From Planctomycetota bacterium (lineage in GTDB: Bacteria; Planctomycetota; UBA1135; UBA2386): 61,291 nt of DNA. Both the position numbers and the translations under genes were made by a program. Below, in pieces: positions 17,824 through 27,413 of the stretch (position 1 is the first letter of the stretch; every line of letters starts with the position of its first letter). Below the pieces are notes generated by a model. It had not been told where the DNA came from. It worked only from the letters and a program-made list of their open reading frames with translations, and did not search any database. The DNA lies in NCBI GenBank assembly GCA_014192625.1, contig BJHM01000025.1:1-61291 (forward strand), written 5' to 3'.

Positions 17824-20800
17824 GCAGGCCCGCCGAGCAGGCTTTCAAGTGCCTCGATGAGTCGCAACGGTGGTACATCAACGATGAAGCCGTGCGTTGC
17901 GGACTGTGCGCCGCGCAAATAGACATAGCACGCGCCGCCGACGTGCTGCTCGTAGCGGTAGTTCTTGAGTCGCGTTTTCAGCAGTCGATGCAGTGCGAGC
18001 AGGTAGATGTGATACTGCAGCGTGTAGTGCGAACTATCGAGGCCCTCCTGCATTGCTTCCGTTGTGTAGCAAGCATCGTTGTTGCCGAGGAAGTTGGACT
18101 TCCAATCGAACACGTAATAGCGATTTTCATGACAACAGATGAGGTCAATGGAGCCGGTCAAGAAAGCGGAGATATGGGTCGTGTGTAGTCGGCGAAGCGA
18201 TTGCGCGTAGGCCTCTTTGCCGTTGGCATGAAAGGCATCTGCGATCGACTGAATATTCAGGTTTTTCGCCGGCAGCAAAAAGCGCCACTCTTTGTGCTGG
18301 GCAGTTTTGCTCAATTCGCTGAGCGAAAAGCCAAACTTCGGCAGCTTAGCATTGCAGATCGTCTGCAGCGTTTTGATCACCCCGGGAATTGGCGTCATCC
18401 CATTTTTATGTGCACCTACTTCGAGCAGGTCGTGATCGCGCAATGTCGTCTCAACGAGTTGTTGGAATGTTGGTGACTTTGTGTCGGCAAAGTCCATGTG
18501 CTCGAAAATCGCATGCAGGCAGGTGCCGGCCTTGGCGCCGCGTGCAAACGCATGGATGGAAGACAGCGGTTCCTCGGCAGGGGGCAAAAAAGGCTCGGTG
18601 CCCTGATCGTGGTCGGGTTCGTATTCCACGTGGGAGTTTCGCGTTAGCGACGTGAAACTCGCAACGGTCAGTCGGTCCAAAATCGCAGTAGGCATCGGCC
18701 GCGGCTTCGCAAAAGAACGCGGTACGCTCTGCATCGTGTCTTCGGCAGGCGCTTCTGTTTCCACGAGCGCGTAGCTGATGGCGCCGTCGCTGGCGTTGGC
18801 AATCGCCTGTAGTTCTTTCGCCCAGCCGCTTTTTTCGATGACTTGCTTGTGCCATTCGTGAGTGATCGGTGCGGGTCCGTCGTCGTCACCGTTCGGCATG
18901 GTGGCTTGCGGTCGGTTTTTCGTAAGTACCTGTAAAGCCGTCTGCTGGCCTTTGCTGCTAGGACAATGCAGCAGCCATGCGAGGCAGGTCTTTTCACTGC
19001 CGCGGCTGGAGCCCCAGTGCACGTAGCAACGGCGTTTTGCGCGTGTCAGCGCCACGTAAGCGAGTCTTACATTTTCGGCGAGATTAAGGTCTGCCGCGGC
19101 ATTTTTTTGCTCAGCCGTGGCATCTTTGTAGCTCACCAAGAGATTAAGGTCTGCCGCGGCATTTTTTTGCTCAGCCGTGGCATCTTTGTAGCTCACCAAC
19201 TCGGTTCCTGAACCTTCTAGCTGCAGGTGCGGCGATCTTTTTAGGAAGATCGGCTGGTACTGCGGTCCAGTTTGAAAGCCGAGGAACGGCACAAACACGA
19301 TTTCAAATTGCAGGCCTTTGCTGCCATGCATCGTCATCACCTGCACGGCCTCAAAATCGCTCTCTAGTCGCAGTTCCTTCTGTTCGCGTTCGACTTCGGC
19401 AGGGTTTGCACATTGCCTTTCGAGCCAGCGGTGTTGCGCCTCGGGCGTCAATCGCTGCGCTGTGGTCGCATGCGTCAGCAGGTCGATGACCTGCAGGTAG
19501 TTGGTCAAGATGCGCTCGCCATCAGCACGCAAAAGGAAGCGACTGCGAGCACCCGTCTGATTTGACAAGTGCGCGAACATGCTGGCGAAACCATTGCGGT
19601 ACCATTCTTTTTGCAGGTCGTCGACCAACTGCAGCTGTTGGTTCTGCCAAGCAGCATCCTCGCTTTTGCTTTTTAGGGTTGCAGGGAGAATGCCCCAGAT
19701 CGAGGTGGTCCATGCGGCACGCAGCGCCTCAATTTTTGCGCCACGTAGCAGGCCCGCAATCAGGTGTCTTACATCGCGCAGTTCGTTGGTGGCAAATAGG
19801 TCGCCCGCGCTGGTGAGTGCCGACACGATGGAAACCTTGCGCAGGGCGGCCTGTATTAGCGATGCATGATCGTTGGTGCGAACGAGGATCGCGATATCGC
19901 TGGCGCACAGCGGTCGAGGCGGTTTTTTGTTAACGGCAATGGTTGGCCGCACGCGCAACAGGCGAGCACATTCCTTGGCAACATCGGTCGCAATGCAAAG
20001 CTCGAGTTTTTCCTTGATCCAATTTGTAGCTTTGCCTGGCCCAAGAGAGCTTTTTCTACGTGGCCCAATATGGCGGATCTGCATTGCCCGGCCTGGGTCG
20101 CCTGCCAGCTCACGCTCCTCATGAGAAAGGGCGGGCAGCACCTCTTTTATGGTGATCTGATGGTGCACGAATGCCATTGAGCCAGCAAAGATCTGAGCCA
20201 CTGCTTTGACGAGATCTGGATGGCTGCGAAAGTTTTTACCCAGAGAACCGTGTTCATGCGTTTCCTTGCTTGCGGCCATGTAGGACGACAGGTCCGCGCC
20301 GCGGAATGCATAGATCGATTGTTTGGGATCACCAACCAGCATCAGCGGCAGACCTTCGAAGCAGGCGCGGAAGATCCGATACTGCTGCGGGTCCGTATCC
20401 TGAAATTCGTCGATCATTGCGACGTGGTAGCGCGAGCGCACGGCGGCGAGCACTTCGGCTTTTTTTTGCGGATCGGTGAGCGCGCGATTCACATCGGTCA
20501 AAAGATCCTGCAGCGAGAGGATGGCCGCAGTGCTCTTGGCTTTCGAAAGTCGCGCGTGCATTGCGGCGAGCAGCGCAACGCGAAGCGACCTGCCAGCGAT
20601 ATTCGCTGCGTTCTCCAACTCAGTGCAGAGTTTAATAAACGGGTCCGAAAAAATATTTTGCAGCGCTAATTTGCCAAGCTTTTTCAAGCCTTTGCCAGGT
20701 TTTTCCAAGTTGGTCTGCGACAACTGAATGAGCAGCTCCAGAGGAAAAATAGACTCGTCGAGCAACCGCCTGCGGATGGCATCCGGCAGTTGGTCGCCGA

Positions 20801-21527
20801 GCATCGCAAGTTCGTTATTTTTACGGAATGGCAGTGCATTGAGGAAGATTGGCAGACCCCTGCTGGCAGCCAGGCGCAACGGCGCAATTTTATTGCGCAA
20901 ACTGATAAGCGCCTCGTCGAGTGGTCGCGCAATGGGAAAGAGGGATGTGTTTGGGTGCCGCTGCCAGTTGGCATAGTCCTGCAACAGATTCTCGGGCAAT
21001 AATTTTTGCTGAATTGCAACCGAAGCGGTCAAGGAATCGCGGGTCTGCACGATGGTGCGAACCGCATCCTGCGCGGCCTGCAAGCGGAGGTCTATGTCCT
21101 GCACGACGAATTCGAGGGCAAATGGCGCACCAGTTTCGAACGCAGCATCCTCGAGCACGCGGCGACAAAACGAATGGATTGTATAAACCGCCATCTCATC
21201 GGCTGCGGCTAGTGCCGCAGTCAGTATCGGCACCGCGTTTGCGCCCGCGTTCCCGGCTAGTGCAGTAGCTAATTCGTCATCTGACGTGCCGCCTTTACAC
21301 ACAAGCAGCGTTGCGCGCAGTGCCTTCCGCAGTCGAGTTTTTAATTCTGCGGTAGCCGCATTGGTGAACGTGACGACCAGAATCTGCGATAGTGACTCAA
21401 CAGACCCCGATAGCAAAAAGCGCATCACGAGTCCGATGATCGCTCGTGTCTTGCCGGTGCCGGCGGATGCCTCAAGTAACAACTGGCCCCTTTGCAACGG
21501 TGCGTCTACTACGTTGTAGCTGCTCAT
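17820..21527 (-). CDS. recB: RecB, beta subunit of exonuclease V with 20-residue duplication
   Basis: 3'-5' helicase and nuclease subunit of RecBCD, 1235 residues. Walker A LLEASAGTGKT is near residue 16; helicase motif II is MIDEFQDTDPQQYR; GDPKQSIYAFRGAD, VMTMHGSKGLQFE and YVALTRAKRRCYV are the later motifs. The C-terminal nuclease is intact: AGTCLHAIFEHMDF, TGSIDLICC with the metal-binding Asp, and VFDWKSNFLG with the catalytic Asp/Lys pair. A perfect tandem 60-bp duplication (19080-19199) gives two adjacent 20-residue copies just before motif VI. Start overlaps recC stop, stop overlaps recD start, so recCBD is one operon. Confidence 0.96.
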   Translation of the reverse strand: MSSYNVVDAPLQRGQLLLEASAGTGKTRAIIGLVMRFLLSGSVESLSQILVVTFTNAATAELKTRLRKALRATLLVCKGGTSDDELATALAGNAGANAVPILTAALAAADEMAVYTIHSFCRRVLEDAAFETGAPFALEFVVQDIDLRLQAAQDAVRTIVQTRDSLTASVAIQQKLLPENLLQDYANWQRHPNTSLFPIARPLDEALISLRNKIAPLRLAASRGLPIFLNALPFRKNNELAMLGDQLPDAIRRRLLDESIFPLELLIQLSQTNLEKPGKGLKKLGKLALQNIFSDPFIKLCTELENAANIAGRSLRVALLAAMHARLSKAKSTAAILSLQDLLTDVNRALTDPQKKAEVLAAVRSRYHVAMIDEFQDTDPQQYRIFRACFEGLPLMLVGDPKQSIYAFRGADLSSYMAASKETHEHGSLGKNFRSHPDLVKAVAQIFAGSMAFVHHQITIKEVLPALSHEERELAGDPGRAMQIRHIGPRRKSSLGPGKATNWIKEKLELCIATDVAKECARLLRVRPTIAVNKKPPRPLCASDIAILVRTNDHASLIQAALRKVSIVSALTSAGDLFATNELRDVRHLIAGLLRGAKIEALRAAWTTSIWGILPATLKSKSEDAAWQNQQLQLVDDLQKEWYRNGFASMFAHLSNQTGARSRFLLRADGERILTNYLQVIDLLTHATTAQRLTPEAQHRWLERQCANPAEVEREQKELRLESDFEAVQVMTMHGSKGLQFEIVFVPFLGFQTGPQYQPIFLKRSPHLQLEGSGTELVSYKDATAEQKNAAADLNLLVSYKDATAEQKNAAADLNLAENVRLAYVALTRAKRRCYVHWGSSRGSEKTCLAWLLHCPSSKGQQTALQVLTKNRPQATMPNGDDDGPAPITHEWHKQVIEKSGWAKELQAIANASDGAISYALVETEAPAEDTMQSVPRSFAKPRPMPTAILDRLTVASFTSLTRNSHVEYEPDHDQGTEPFLPPAEEPLSSIHAFARGAKAGTCLHAIFEHMDFADTKSPTFQQLVETTLRDHDLLEVGAHKNGMTPIPGVIKTLQTICNAKLPKFGFSLSELSKTAQHKEWRFLLPAKNLNIQSIADAFHANGKEAYAQSLRRLHTTHISAFLTGSIDLICCHENRYYVFDWKSNFLGNNDACYTTEAMQEGLDSSHYTLQYHIYLLALHRLLKTRLKNYRYEQHVGGACYVYLRGAQSATHGFIVDVPPLRLIEALESLLGGPA
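19080..19199. repeat. Perfect 60-bp tandem duplication inside recB
   Basis: Bases 19080-19139 and 19140-19199 are identical over all 60 positions. The unit is in frame (20 codons), so RecB carries two copies of a Lys/Ala/Glu-rich segment (roughly residues 776-815) without a frameshift. The segment ends at the acidic-to-ENVRLAYVALTRAK motif VI. No base differs, so the duplication is very recent, polymorphic or an assembly error. Confidence 0.97.
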
Positions 21528-24500
21528 TCGTTTTCCTTTTCTTCTTCTTCTTCTTCTTCTGCTGCCGCTACTGCCGCTACTGCTGCAAACATCGGCATGG
21601 CGATGCGCTTTGCAAAGGATATGAATGCTTCGGTTTCGATCGGATCCTTTCCTCGCCAGCAGTATTTGACGTAGTTGCTCGACCAGTCATTTCCGTAGTC
21701 ATTCGAGTCTTTCTTCGTCCCGTCGCTGTACTTGAGGCCGAATTTTTTACGCGCAGTGTCGAGCGCTTCGTCGGGTGTGGCTGGGTTTTTTTTTGTCAGT
21801 CCCGCCACGTAGGCAGTTGTTGCGTGTTCGAAGATTGGCACTGGGCTCGAACGCGCGCTGCGGAACAAATCAATCAGGTTTTCGAGGTGGAACCGTGCGT
21901 CCGGAAGCGGCGCTAGGTTGATGTCCCCGTCCTCGGCGATGTGCAGCGTGTTCTCTGGCAGGCCTTCCACGGTCTCGCCCAGAACCTGCAGAACCAAGTG
22001 GCGGACCCACGTAGCTGCTTGCTCATCCCACCTTAGTTTGCGAACTCGCCAGGTGACCTGCGCGGTGGCGGAGAGGCCTTGCAGGGTTCCGCGCAAAGTA
22101 TCGCCTGCGAATGACAGCACGAAGTCGTGACTGCCAGTGCCGACTTTTTCTGCAATGCGATTGCTCATCAAGTGAGCCAGTTCGGCCATGCGTCGTTGTT
22201 CGACTTCGCCAAGTGGTCCCTGCGGCAGCCTCCCCGAGGCCAAGGCAAGTTCTGAAGACAACGGATCCGTGCTGTGTCCTAGCTGTGCATCTACCGAAGG
22301 CTTCAGCACGCTGGCGCGAGCTTGATTGCTGACATTGAATGGCTCTGCATCTGCCAGCGATTCTCCTGCGTCCCACAACAACTGCAGATTGAGCACGTTT
22401 CTGCAGTAGAAGCGGGAGGGATTTTGCAGGCACTCAATGAGTTGCTCCAGTTCGATCGTCAACGGTTCGCTTTTCACAGGGACTACTGCTTCGGCTTGCG
22501 CGCAGGCCGTTTTTTCAACTGCGGCATAGGTGAATAGCCGCAGATCCTTTGCATCTCCGTAGCACGCACTGAAGGCCTGGAGCGGGTGCTGCACGAAGAC
22601 CTGTGCGCTGGCAGGCGTATCGGGATTTTTCGGCAAAAACGCGGTGTCAATGTATTCGAGCAGCTCACTCAAAACCGGAGAAGGCGGGCACTCGCAGTTG
22701 TCTTTGTTGGAGCGCGAGACGTAGGTGAGCACGAGCTTTTTGCGCGCTGCCAAAATCGAATCGAGGAACAGCTGTCGGTCGTCCTCCCTTTGGCTGCGGT
22801 CGAGTGGCTCTCGATTTTTGCCTAGGAGATCAAATGCATCGCGATGGTCGGGTCGCGGAAAGTTGCCATCGGCGAGCCCGCAAATGCACAGGATCTGCAT
22901 CGGCACGGCGCGCATCGGTTGCAGCGCGGCAAAAGTGATCGCACCAGCGAGGAACGAGCGACCTTCGCCGAGCGCATCAAGCTCGCTTTCGAGCCAACGC
23001 GCGAACGCGCGCACCGAGAGTTTTTCCTGCAGATTGCTGGTGGTCTGCAATTGGCGCAGCTTGCGCGCTAATTCGCGGAGCTGACTGCTGCCAGAAGGCC
23101 CGCCATCCAATTCCTGCGGCGCAAGTGTTTGCAGCGCGTTCTCGATGCTGTTGGCAAAGCCTTCGAGCGTGTGCGGGGTTGCCAGGTCCTTGGCGACATT
23201 GCGCACCGCATCGGCGAAGGCGAAAAACCTTCCCATCAAATCAGCGCGGCCAATCGTTCCGTCTGCGGTTGGCAAATGACCGAATGACAGCTCCATGCCT
23301 TCGCCGATTGCCTGGCCGAGCAGCAGTCGCGTGAGGCCTTCGTCCCAGGTGTTCGCTTCGAATGCCGGAAGCTGGTAGTCCTCCGCGCGATTTTCACCGT
23401 TGTTGCCCCATCGAATGGCGCTGCGTTCGATCCACGAACGGATAATCGGTAGATCCCCTGCGGTGATCGAAAAGGTGGCGCTGATCGCAGGCTCGTCGAG
23501 CATCTGCAGGATGTCCGGCGCAGTGAATCGTTCGTGTGATAAACGACAAAGCCGGAGCAACGCGCTGGCGATGGGCAGCTCACTTGCGGGGCTGCGGTCG
23601 GCGAGCATAAACGGCAGCTGCTTTTGCACTGGGCCAAACACCGCCTGCACATACGGCGCGTATGTTTGCGGGTCTGGCAACAGCACCATGACATCGCTCG
23701 GCCTTAGCGTGGGATCTTCGGCAAATGCGTGGAGCAGTTGATCGCGCACGATTTCCATTTCGCGCATTGGCGAATGTGCGCCGTGCACGCGCAGCGAATC
23801 ATCGGTTTCACTGATAACTCTGCACGCCTTAGCTTTGCCCTCGCCGCCCAGCGACATGTTCATGATGTCCGACTGCAGCGTATGTAAAATCGAACAGCTT
23901 TCGGGGACCAAAAAGTTGTCATCATTGAAGTCAAAATCTTCAATGTTGCGCTTCAGCAGTTCGTTGGTGAACTGCCGAACCTGTTTGCCAAAGTGCGACA
24001 GCAGTGGGTGACTGATCTCTGATTGCAGGTGGGCGGTAGGGCGCTGGAGCCAGAAGGTCACTTGGATCTGCTCCGATATTTCGTGGATCAGGTCAAGAAA
24101 CGCTGGCGCCAAGGTTGGCATGGAGAAGATATGCAGGCGTTCTGGCAGCAGATTTTCAGCAGCGACTTGCGGCTGGTTTTTATCTTTGCGCAGGAGATTT
24201 GCCCGCAGCCCCGCTTTCACTCGGTCGATGCGTTGCGCAGCCTCGCCGCCAGTTTCGTTTACCAGCGTGCGCCACAGTGCTGCCTGCCATGGCTCATGTT
24301 CGGCAGAAGGCAGGGCCAGTTCGTTGCGCTGCCACTTTGCAGGCCATTGCGGCCGATAGAGTTGATAGTCGTCGAAACACGCAGCGAGTTTGGCGGCAAG
24401 CTGCAGGCGCTTTTCGCCGCTCGGATCGTCGGCGCAATACTTTCTCGCTGGACCAAGTTCTGCTGAGCTATCTGGGTTGCCCAAGATGCGGTAGATGCGG

Positions 24501-24769
24501 AATGTCAGCGCGGTGCGATCGAACGGGTCAGCTTGGGTTGGCTTTTTAAATAGCTTGCCGATAAATGCGCCGGGGAACGGCATATCGAGGTCGGCCGCTA
24601 TGCCGACCTGTTGGCAAAGCTCCGACCTTAGCCATTGCGCCATTCCTCTGCCTGACACAATGATCGTTTCGAGCGATAGCGGTGCCTGCGGGTTGGTGGC
24701 CAACTCTCTTGCTAATAAAGATGCCAGTTCCTCGAGCCGATTGCTGGTCCGTATCGTGATCTTTGGCAT
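21524..24769 (-). CDS. recC: RecC, gamma subunit of exonuclease V
   Basis: Chi-scanning and helicase-like subunit of RecBCD, 1081 residues against 1122 in E. coli. The N-terminus fits the family: MPKITIRTSNRLEELASLLAREL, then TIIVSGRGMAQWLRSEL and DMPFPGAFIGKLF. PMREMEIVRDQLLHAF, DVMVLLPDPQTYAPYVQAVFG and LCICGLADGNFPRPDHRDAFDLL are strong RecC blocks. I start at ATG 24769; the frame is open to 24910 but upstream codons have no family match. The C-terminus ends in Ala/Val repeats and a run of seven glutamates. It should lack helicase activity, as in other RecC proteins. Chi sequence cannot be predicted. Confidence 0.94.
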   Translation of the reverse strand: MPKITIRTSNRLEELASLLARELATNPQAPLSLETIIVSGRGMAQWLRSELCQQVGIAADLDMPFPGAFIGKLFKKPTQADPFDRTALTFRIYRILGNPDSSAELGPARKYCADDPSGEKRLQLAAKLAACFDDYQLYRPQWPAKWQRNELALPSAEHEPWQAALWRTLVNETGGEAAQRIDRVKAGLRANLLRKDKNQPQVAAENLLPERLHIFSMPTLAPAFLDLIHEISEQIQVTFWLQRPTAHLQSEISHPLLSHFGKQVRQFTNELLKRNIEDFDFNDDNFLVPESCSILHTLQSDIMNMSLGGEGKAKACRVISETDDSLRVHGAHSPMREMEIVRDQLLHAFAEDPTLRPSDVMVLLPDPQTYAPYVQAVFGPVQKQLPFMLADRSPASELPIASALLRLCRLSHERFTAPDILQMLDEPAISATFSITAGDLPIIRSWIERSAIRWGNNGENRAEDYQLPAFEANTWDEGLTRLLLGQAIGEGMELSFGHLPTADGTIGRADLMGRFFAFADAVRNVAKDLATPHTLEGFANSIENALQTLAPQELDGGPSGSSQLRELARKLRQLQTTSNLQEKLSVRAFARWLESELDALGEGRSFLAGAITFAALQPMRAVPMQILCICGLADGNFPRPDHRDAFDLLGKNREPLDRSQREDDRQLFLDSILAARKKLVLTYVSRSNKDNCECPPSPVLSELLEYIDTAFLPKNPDTPASAQVFVQHPLQAFSACYGDAKDLRLFTYAAVEKTACAQAEAVVPVKSEPLTIELEQLIECLQNPSRFYCRNVLNLQLLWDAGESLADAEPFNVSNQARASVLKPSVDAQLGHSTDPLSSELALASGRLPQGPLGEVEQRRMAELAHLMSNRIAEKVGTGSHDFVLSFAGDTLRGTLQGLSATAQVTWRVRKLRWDEQAATWVRHLVLQVLGETVEGLPENTLHIAEDGDINLAPLPDARFHLENLIDLFRSARSSPVPIFEHATTAYVAGLTKKNPATPDEALDTARKKFGLKYSDGTKKDSNDYGNDWSSNYVKYCWRGKDPIETEAFISFAKRIAMPMFAAVAAVAAAEEEEEEEKENE
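21536..21560. repeat. GAA trinucleotide run at recC 3' end
   Basis: On the minus strand seven GAA/GAA-like codons in a row (Glu run) are followed by AAGGAAAACGA just before the recB ATG. Length changes would be in frame and should change only the glutamate tail. The AAGGA acts as a likely ribosome-binding site for recB. Purine-rich tract is visible on the plus strand as a CTT series. Confidence 0.8.
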
Positions 24770-25399
24770 ATGGCTGACGATAGGTCCTTCACACTCGCAA
24801 GGCGAATTCGTGGTGCGCCCCGCGGTTTTATTGGTGTCCGAGGTTTGGCACTTGGTTGAAAAAGGAGCGGTGTAAAAACAAGCATCACCGGTCACCACAT
24901 TGCGCGGCATTCCCCGCGGCTGGCTTTGCCGGTTGATGGCTACGCTGCGCCGAGTCGCAGTGGTTTTTTCGCAATCACCATTACGGTTCGATCCTTACCT
25001 GTTTTTCCTGCCAGTTTTTCCTGCTTGCCCTGCCGGCCATCTGCGCTTTGGCGCACAGGTAGTCGTTGGCACCACTTGTCGCGCACAACTGGGCAGCAGT
25101 CGAGTCCCGCCGTCCCGATGGTGAAAAGTGCGCCGATAGTTCCTGCCGGTTTCTCAATGAGTCGGCAAGTCCAAACCTGCAAAACGCCACGCCATCGATT
25201 TTTCGCGTGTTGCGAGGCAGGTTTTCTTTTTGCTAGGTTGCACGACGCAAAGCCCGCTACGTCGACTGCGTGCGAGCCGTATTTGCCAGCATCTTGATCG
25301 CTTGCTGCCACAACGCATTCTTGCGCAAGCTCGCTGCCGCCGCACGCTGCTCGGTCTTTGCTGCTGTTCGCCGCGCGCTAGCTGCCCGCTGGTGTTTTG
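24770..25399. other. 630-base gap without a recognisable gene
   Basis: Between the recC start and the ZIP-permease stop. Open frames of 60-126 codons occur on both strands but none has a family signature, a good ribosome site or a coding-like composition. The only structure seen is a direct repeat of GTTTTTCCTGC at 25001-25011 and 25014-25024. The recC promoter must lie in its left part, but no clear box was found. Confidence 0.6.
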
Positions 25400-27328
25400 T
25401 CAGGACTGCGGGTCGTTGCGTCGCGTTTTCGCGCGGTCATCCATATTGAGGAAGCCGTGCGATGGAGCGGTTTTGCCGCGTGCTGCATTGTGCGGAAGCT
25501 CGTGAGCGTGGTGATGCCCATCATGTCCCGCATGCGCGCAGCAGTCGTTGTCACTGCTCACGCTGTGGTCGTGATTGGCTGGCGATTCAAACAGCTGCTC
25601 TAGAAACGGCCGCACGCCTTGGCGCAGCAGCGAGACAAAGAACAGTCCGCCGAGCAGCACTAGTGCAACGCTGCCAAACGTGCTGTGTGTGTGTTCGGCC
25701 ATCACCGCTCTCGGCGCTGCGTTTTCGAGCAGCAGGTTGGCGGCATAACCTAGTGCGATCGTGCCAAGCCACATCGCCGCAGCAAACACAATCGCGGTCT
25801 GCTTGCCGTGCAGTCGGCTCAGCACATAGAACGTAGTGAGATTGGTGGCGGGGCCGGTGAGCAATAGTGCGAGGCCTGCACCAGGTGAGAGTCCTTTCGC
25901 CAGCAATACTGCAACGAGCGGCGTGCTGCCGGTCGCGCAGACGTAGAGCGGCAGCCCAAGCAATGCTGCGATCGGCACGTCGATGCCTTTTGGCAGTGAC
26001 GCGAGCCACTCGCGATCGACGTAGGGCAGCAGCATTGCCGACAGCATGAGGCCGACGACAATCCAGGTCGCTGTGTTGTCGACAGCCTTGCCGTAGCCAA
26101 AGCGCAGCGCTTCCTTGATGCGCACGCCGAGCGAGCCCGTCGGTGAGGAAGGTAACGCACCAATTTGAGCCTCGGCTTTGTCCGTCGTCGATTTGCGCGA
26201 CAGGCTGCCGACAATCATGCCGACGCCGAGTGCCAGAAATGCGGCCATCACAACCCGGATCAATGCCACTTCGCTGCCTAGCAGACTCCAGGTCAGCAGC
26301 ACGGCGGTGAGTTCGAGTTCGGGCGTTGCAACCAAAAACGCGATCGCGGCCGACAGTGACGCGCCTTGCGCGACGAGTTGGCGATAGATCGGCAAAACGC
26401 CGCACGAACAGACTGGCAGCGGCAAGCCGATCGCAACGCCGCGCAGCGCCTGCACGAACGGGTTGCCCTTGGTCATTTGCTGCAGCCAGCCAGCGGGCAA
26501 GAAGGCGTTGCAGAGACCGACTAGGCCATAGGCGAGCAGCAAGGCTGGCGCCGATTCCTTGGCCATCGACAGAAAGTTGTAAAAGACCGAGCCGCTGTGA
26601 TCATCCGGGAAATGGTTGTGGATGACGACGTAGAGCACCAGCATCCCAACGATGGCGCCAAATACCGAGGCGAAATGCCAGCGCCCCTTGTCGCGTGGCG
26701 CTGGGATATGTGCGTGCAGCACCACGTGGAGCAACGATCCAGCGAGCAGTGCTTGCAGCATCGCAAGGCCGCTAGTCGGCGTATCGCCGAGGTCGTGGCC
26801 GAGCATGTAGCCAAGCAGCGTGCCGCCAATCGTGACGATGGTGACCAGCACTGCAGCGAGTGTGCCGAGTGTGCGCGGCACGATCCACCAGATGCCGATG
26901 CCTTCGGGAATGCGATGCAGGATGACCGCCCAAGCGGTCACGCTCGCGGAATGCATGTGTTCTTCGCTTTGTGACGCGGCCGCTGCGTGCTCGTGGCCAC
27001 CGTGCAAAAAGATGCCGTCGAGCGTGTCGTGCGCGGCCATTCCCAGCAACGCCAGCACGAGCACGATGCGGCGGAGACCTTTGCCACGCCGCTGCAGGCC
27101 ACGTTCAGCTAGGGTCGGGGCGATAAACCCAGCCATTGCGAGCGGCACCACGAGCCAGCCAGCTTGCTCGATGCATTCTGGCAGCAGATGTAAAAGTGCA
27201 AAACCGCTGATGGTGATGACGCAAAAACTGTCGACGGCAATGGTCGACCAAGCGGCGCGACGCGCTAGCAGGACCATCAATGGTCCGAGTGCTAGGGCAA
27301 GAAAACTGAGAACGATTGGTGATGGCAC
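25400..27328 (-). CDS. ZIP-like domain fused to SO_0444/DUF318-type metal permease
   Basis: Polytopic membrane protein of 642 residues with two modules. Residues 1 to about 240 look like a ZIP transporter half: HDTLDGIFLHGGHEH (residues 100-114) and the metal-site motif HRIPEG at 138-143. Residues about 255-560 match the predicted-permease family of SO_0444/ArsP: the signature LPVCSCGVLPIYRQL at about 305-319, ATPELELTA, and TGPATNLTTFYVLS. The tail from 585 is His/Asp/Cys-rich (HDHSVSSDNDCCAH) and ends in the cytoplasm or periplasm. The start is GTG 27328; the ATG at 27433 gives a poorer leader. Divergent from the zinc genes; zinc (or Cu/Zn) transport is inferred. Confidence 0.8.
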   Translation of the reverse strand: MPSPIVLSFLALALGPLMVLLARRAAWSTIAVDSFCVITISGFALLHLLPECIEQAGWLVVPLAMAGFIAPTLAERGLQRRGKGLRRIVLVLALLGMAAHDTLDGIFLHGGHEHAAAASQSEEHMHSASVTAWAVILHRIPEGIGIWWIVPRTLGTLAAVLVTIVTIGGTLLGYMLGHDLGDTPTSGLAMLQALLAGSLLHVVLHAHIPAPRDKGRWHFASVFGAIVGMLVLYVVIHNHFPDDHSGSVFYNFLSMAKESAPALLLAYGLVGLCNAFLPAGWLQQMTKGNPFVQALRGVAIGLPLPVCSCGVLPIYRQLVAQGASLSAAIAFLVATPELELTAVLLTWSLLGSEVALIRVVMAAFLALGVGMIVGSLSRKSTTDKAEAQIGALPSSPTGSLGVRIKEALRFGYGKAVDNTATWIVVGLMLSAMLLPYVDREWLASLPKGIDVPIAALLGLPLYVCATGSTPLVAVLLAKGLSPGAGLALLLTGPATNLTTFYVLSRLHGKQTAIVFAAAMWLGTIALGYAANLLLENAAPRAVMAEHTHSTFGSVALVLLGGLFFVSLLRQGVRPFLEQLFESPANHDHSVSSDNDCCAHAGHDGHHHAHELPHNAARGKTAPSHGFLNMDDRAKTRRNDPQS

Positions 27329-27413
27329 GCGAAGTTTCTGGATCTGGCAGAATCGTGCAGAGTTCAATAAGCCTTGCAAATTCTCCGAGTAGGAATAAAA
27401 AAAAATAGCTTTG

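Noticed and set aside
25001-25024. Direct repeat GTTTTTCCTGC in the recC upstream gap
   Set aside because: Two short copies only; too little to assign a site.
24900-25345. Possible small genes between recC and the ZIP-permease gene
   Set aside because: Frames on both strands overlap, have no signature and no ribosome-binding site; composition is spacer-like.
27329-27413. Zur- or Fur-box in the divergent zinc promoter region
   Set aside because: The region is AT-rich (poly-A stretch) but no convincing inverted repeat was found by eye.
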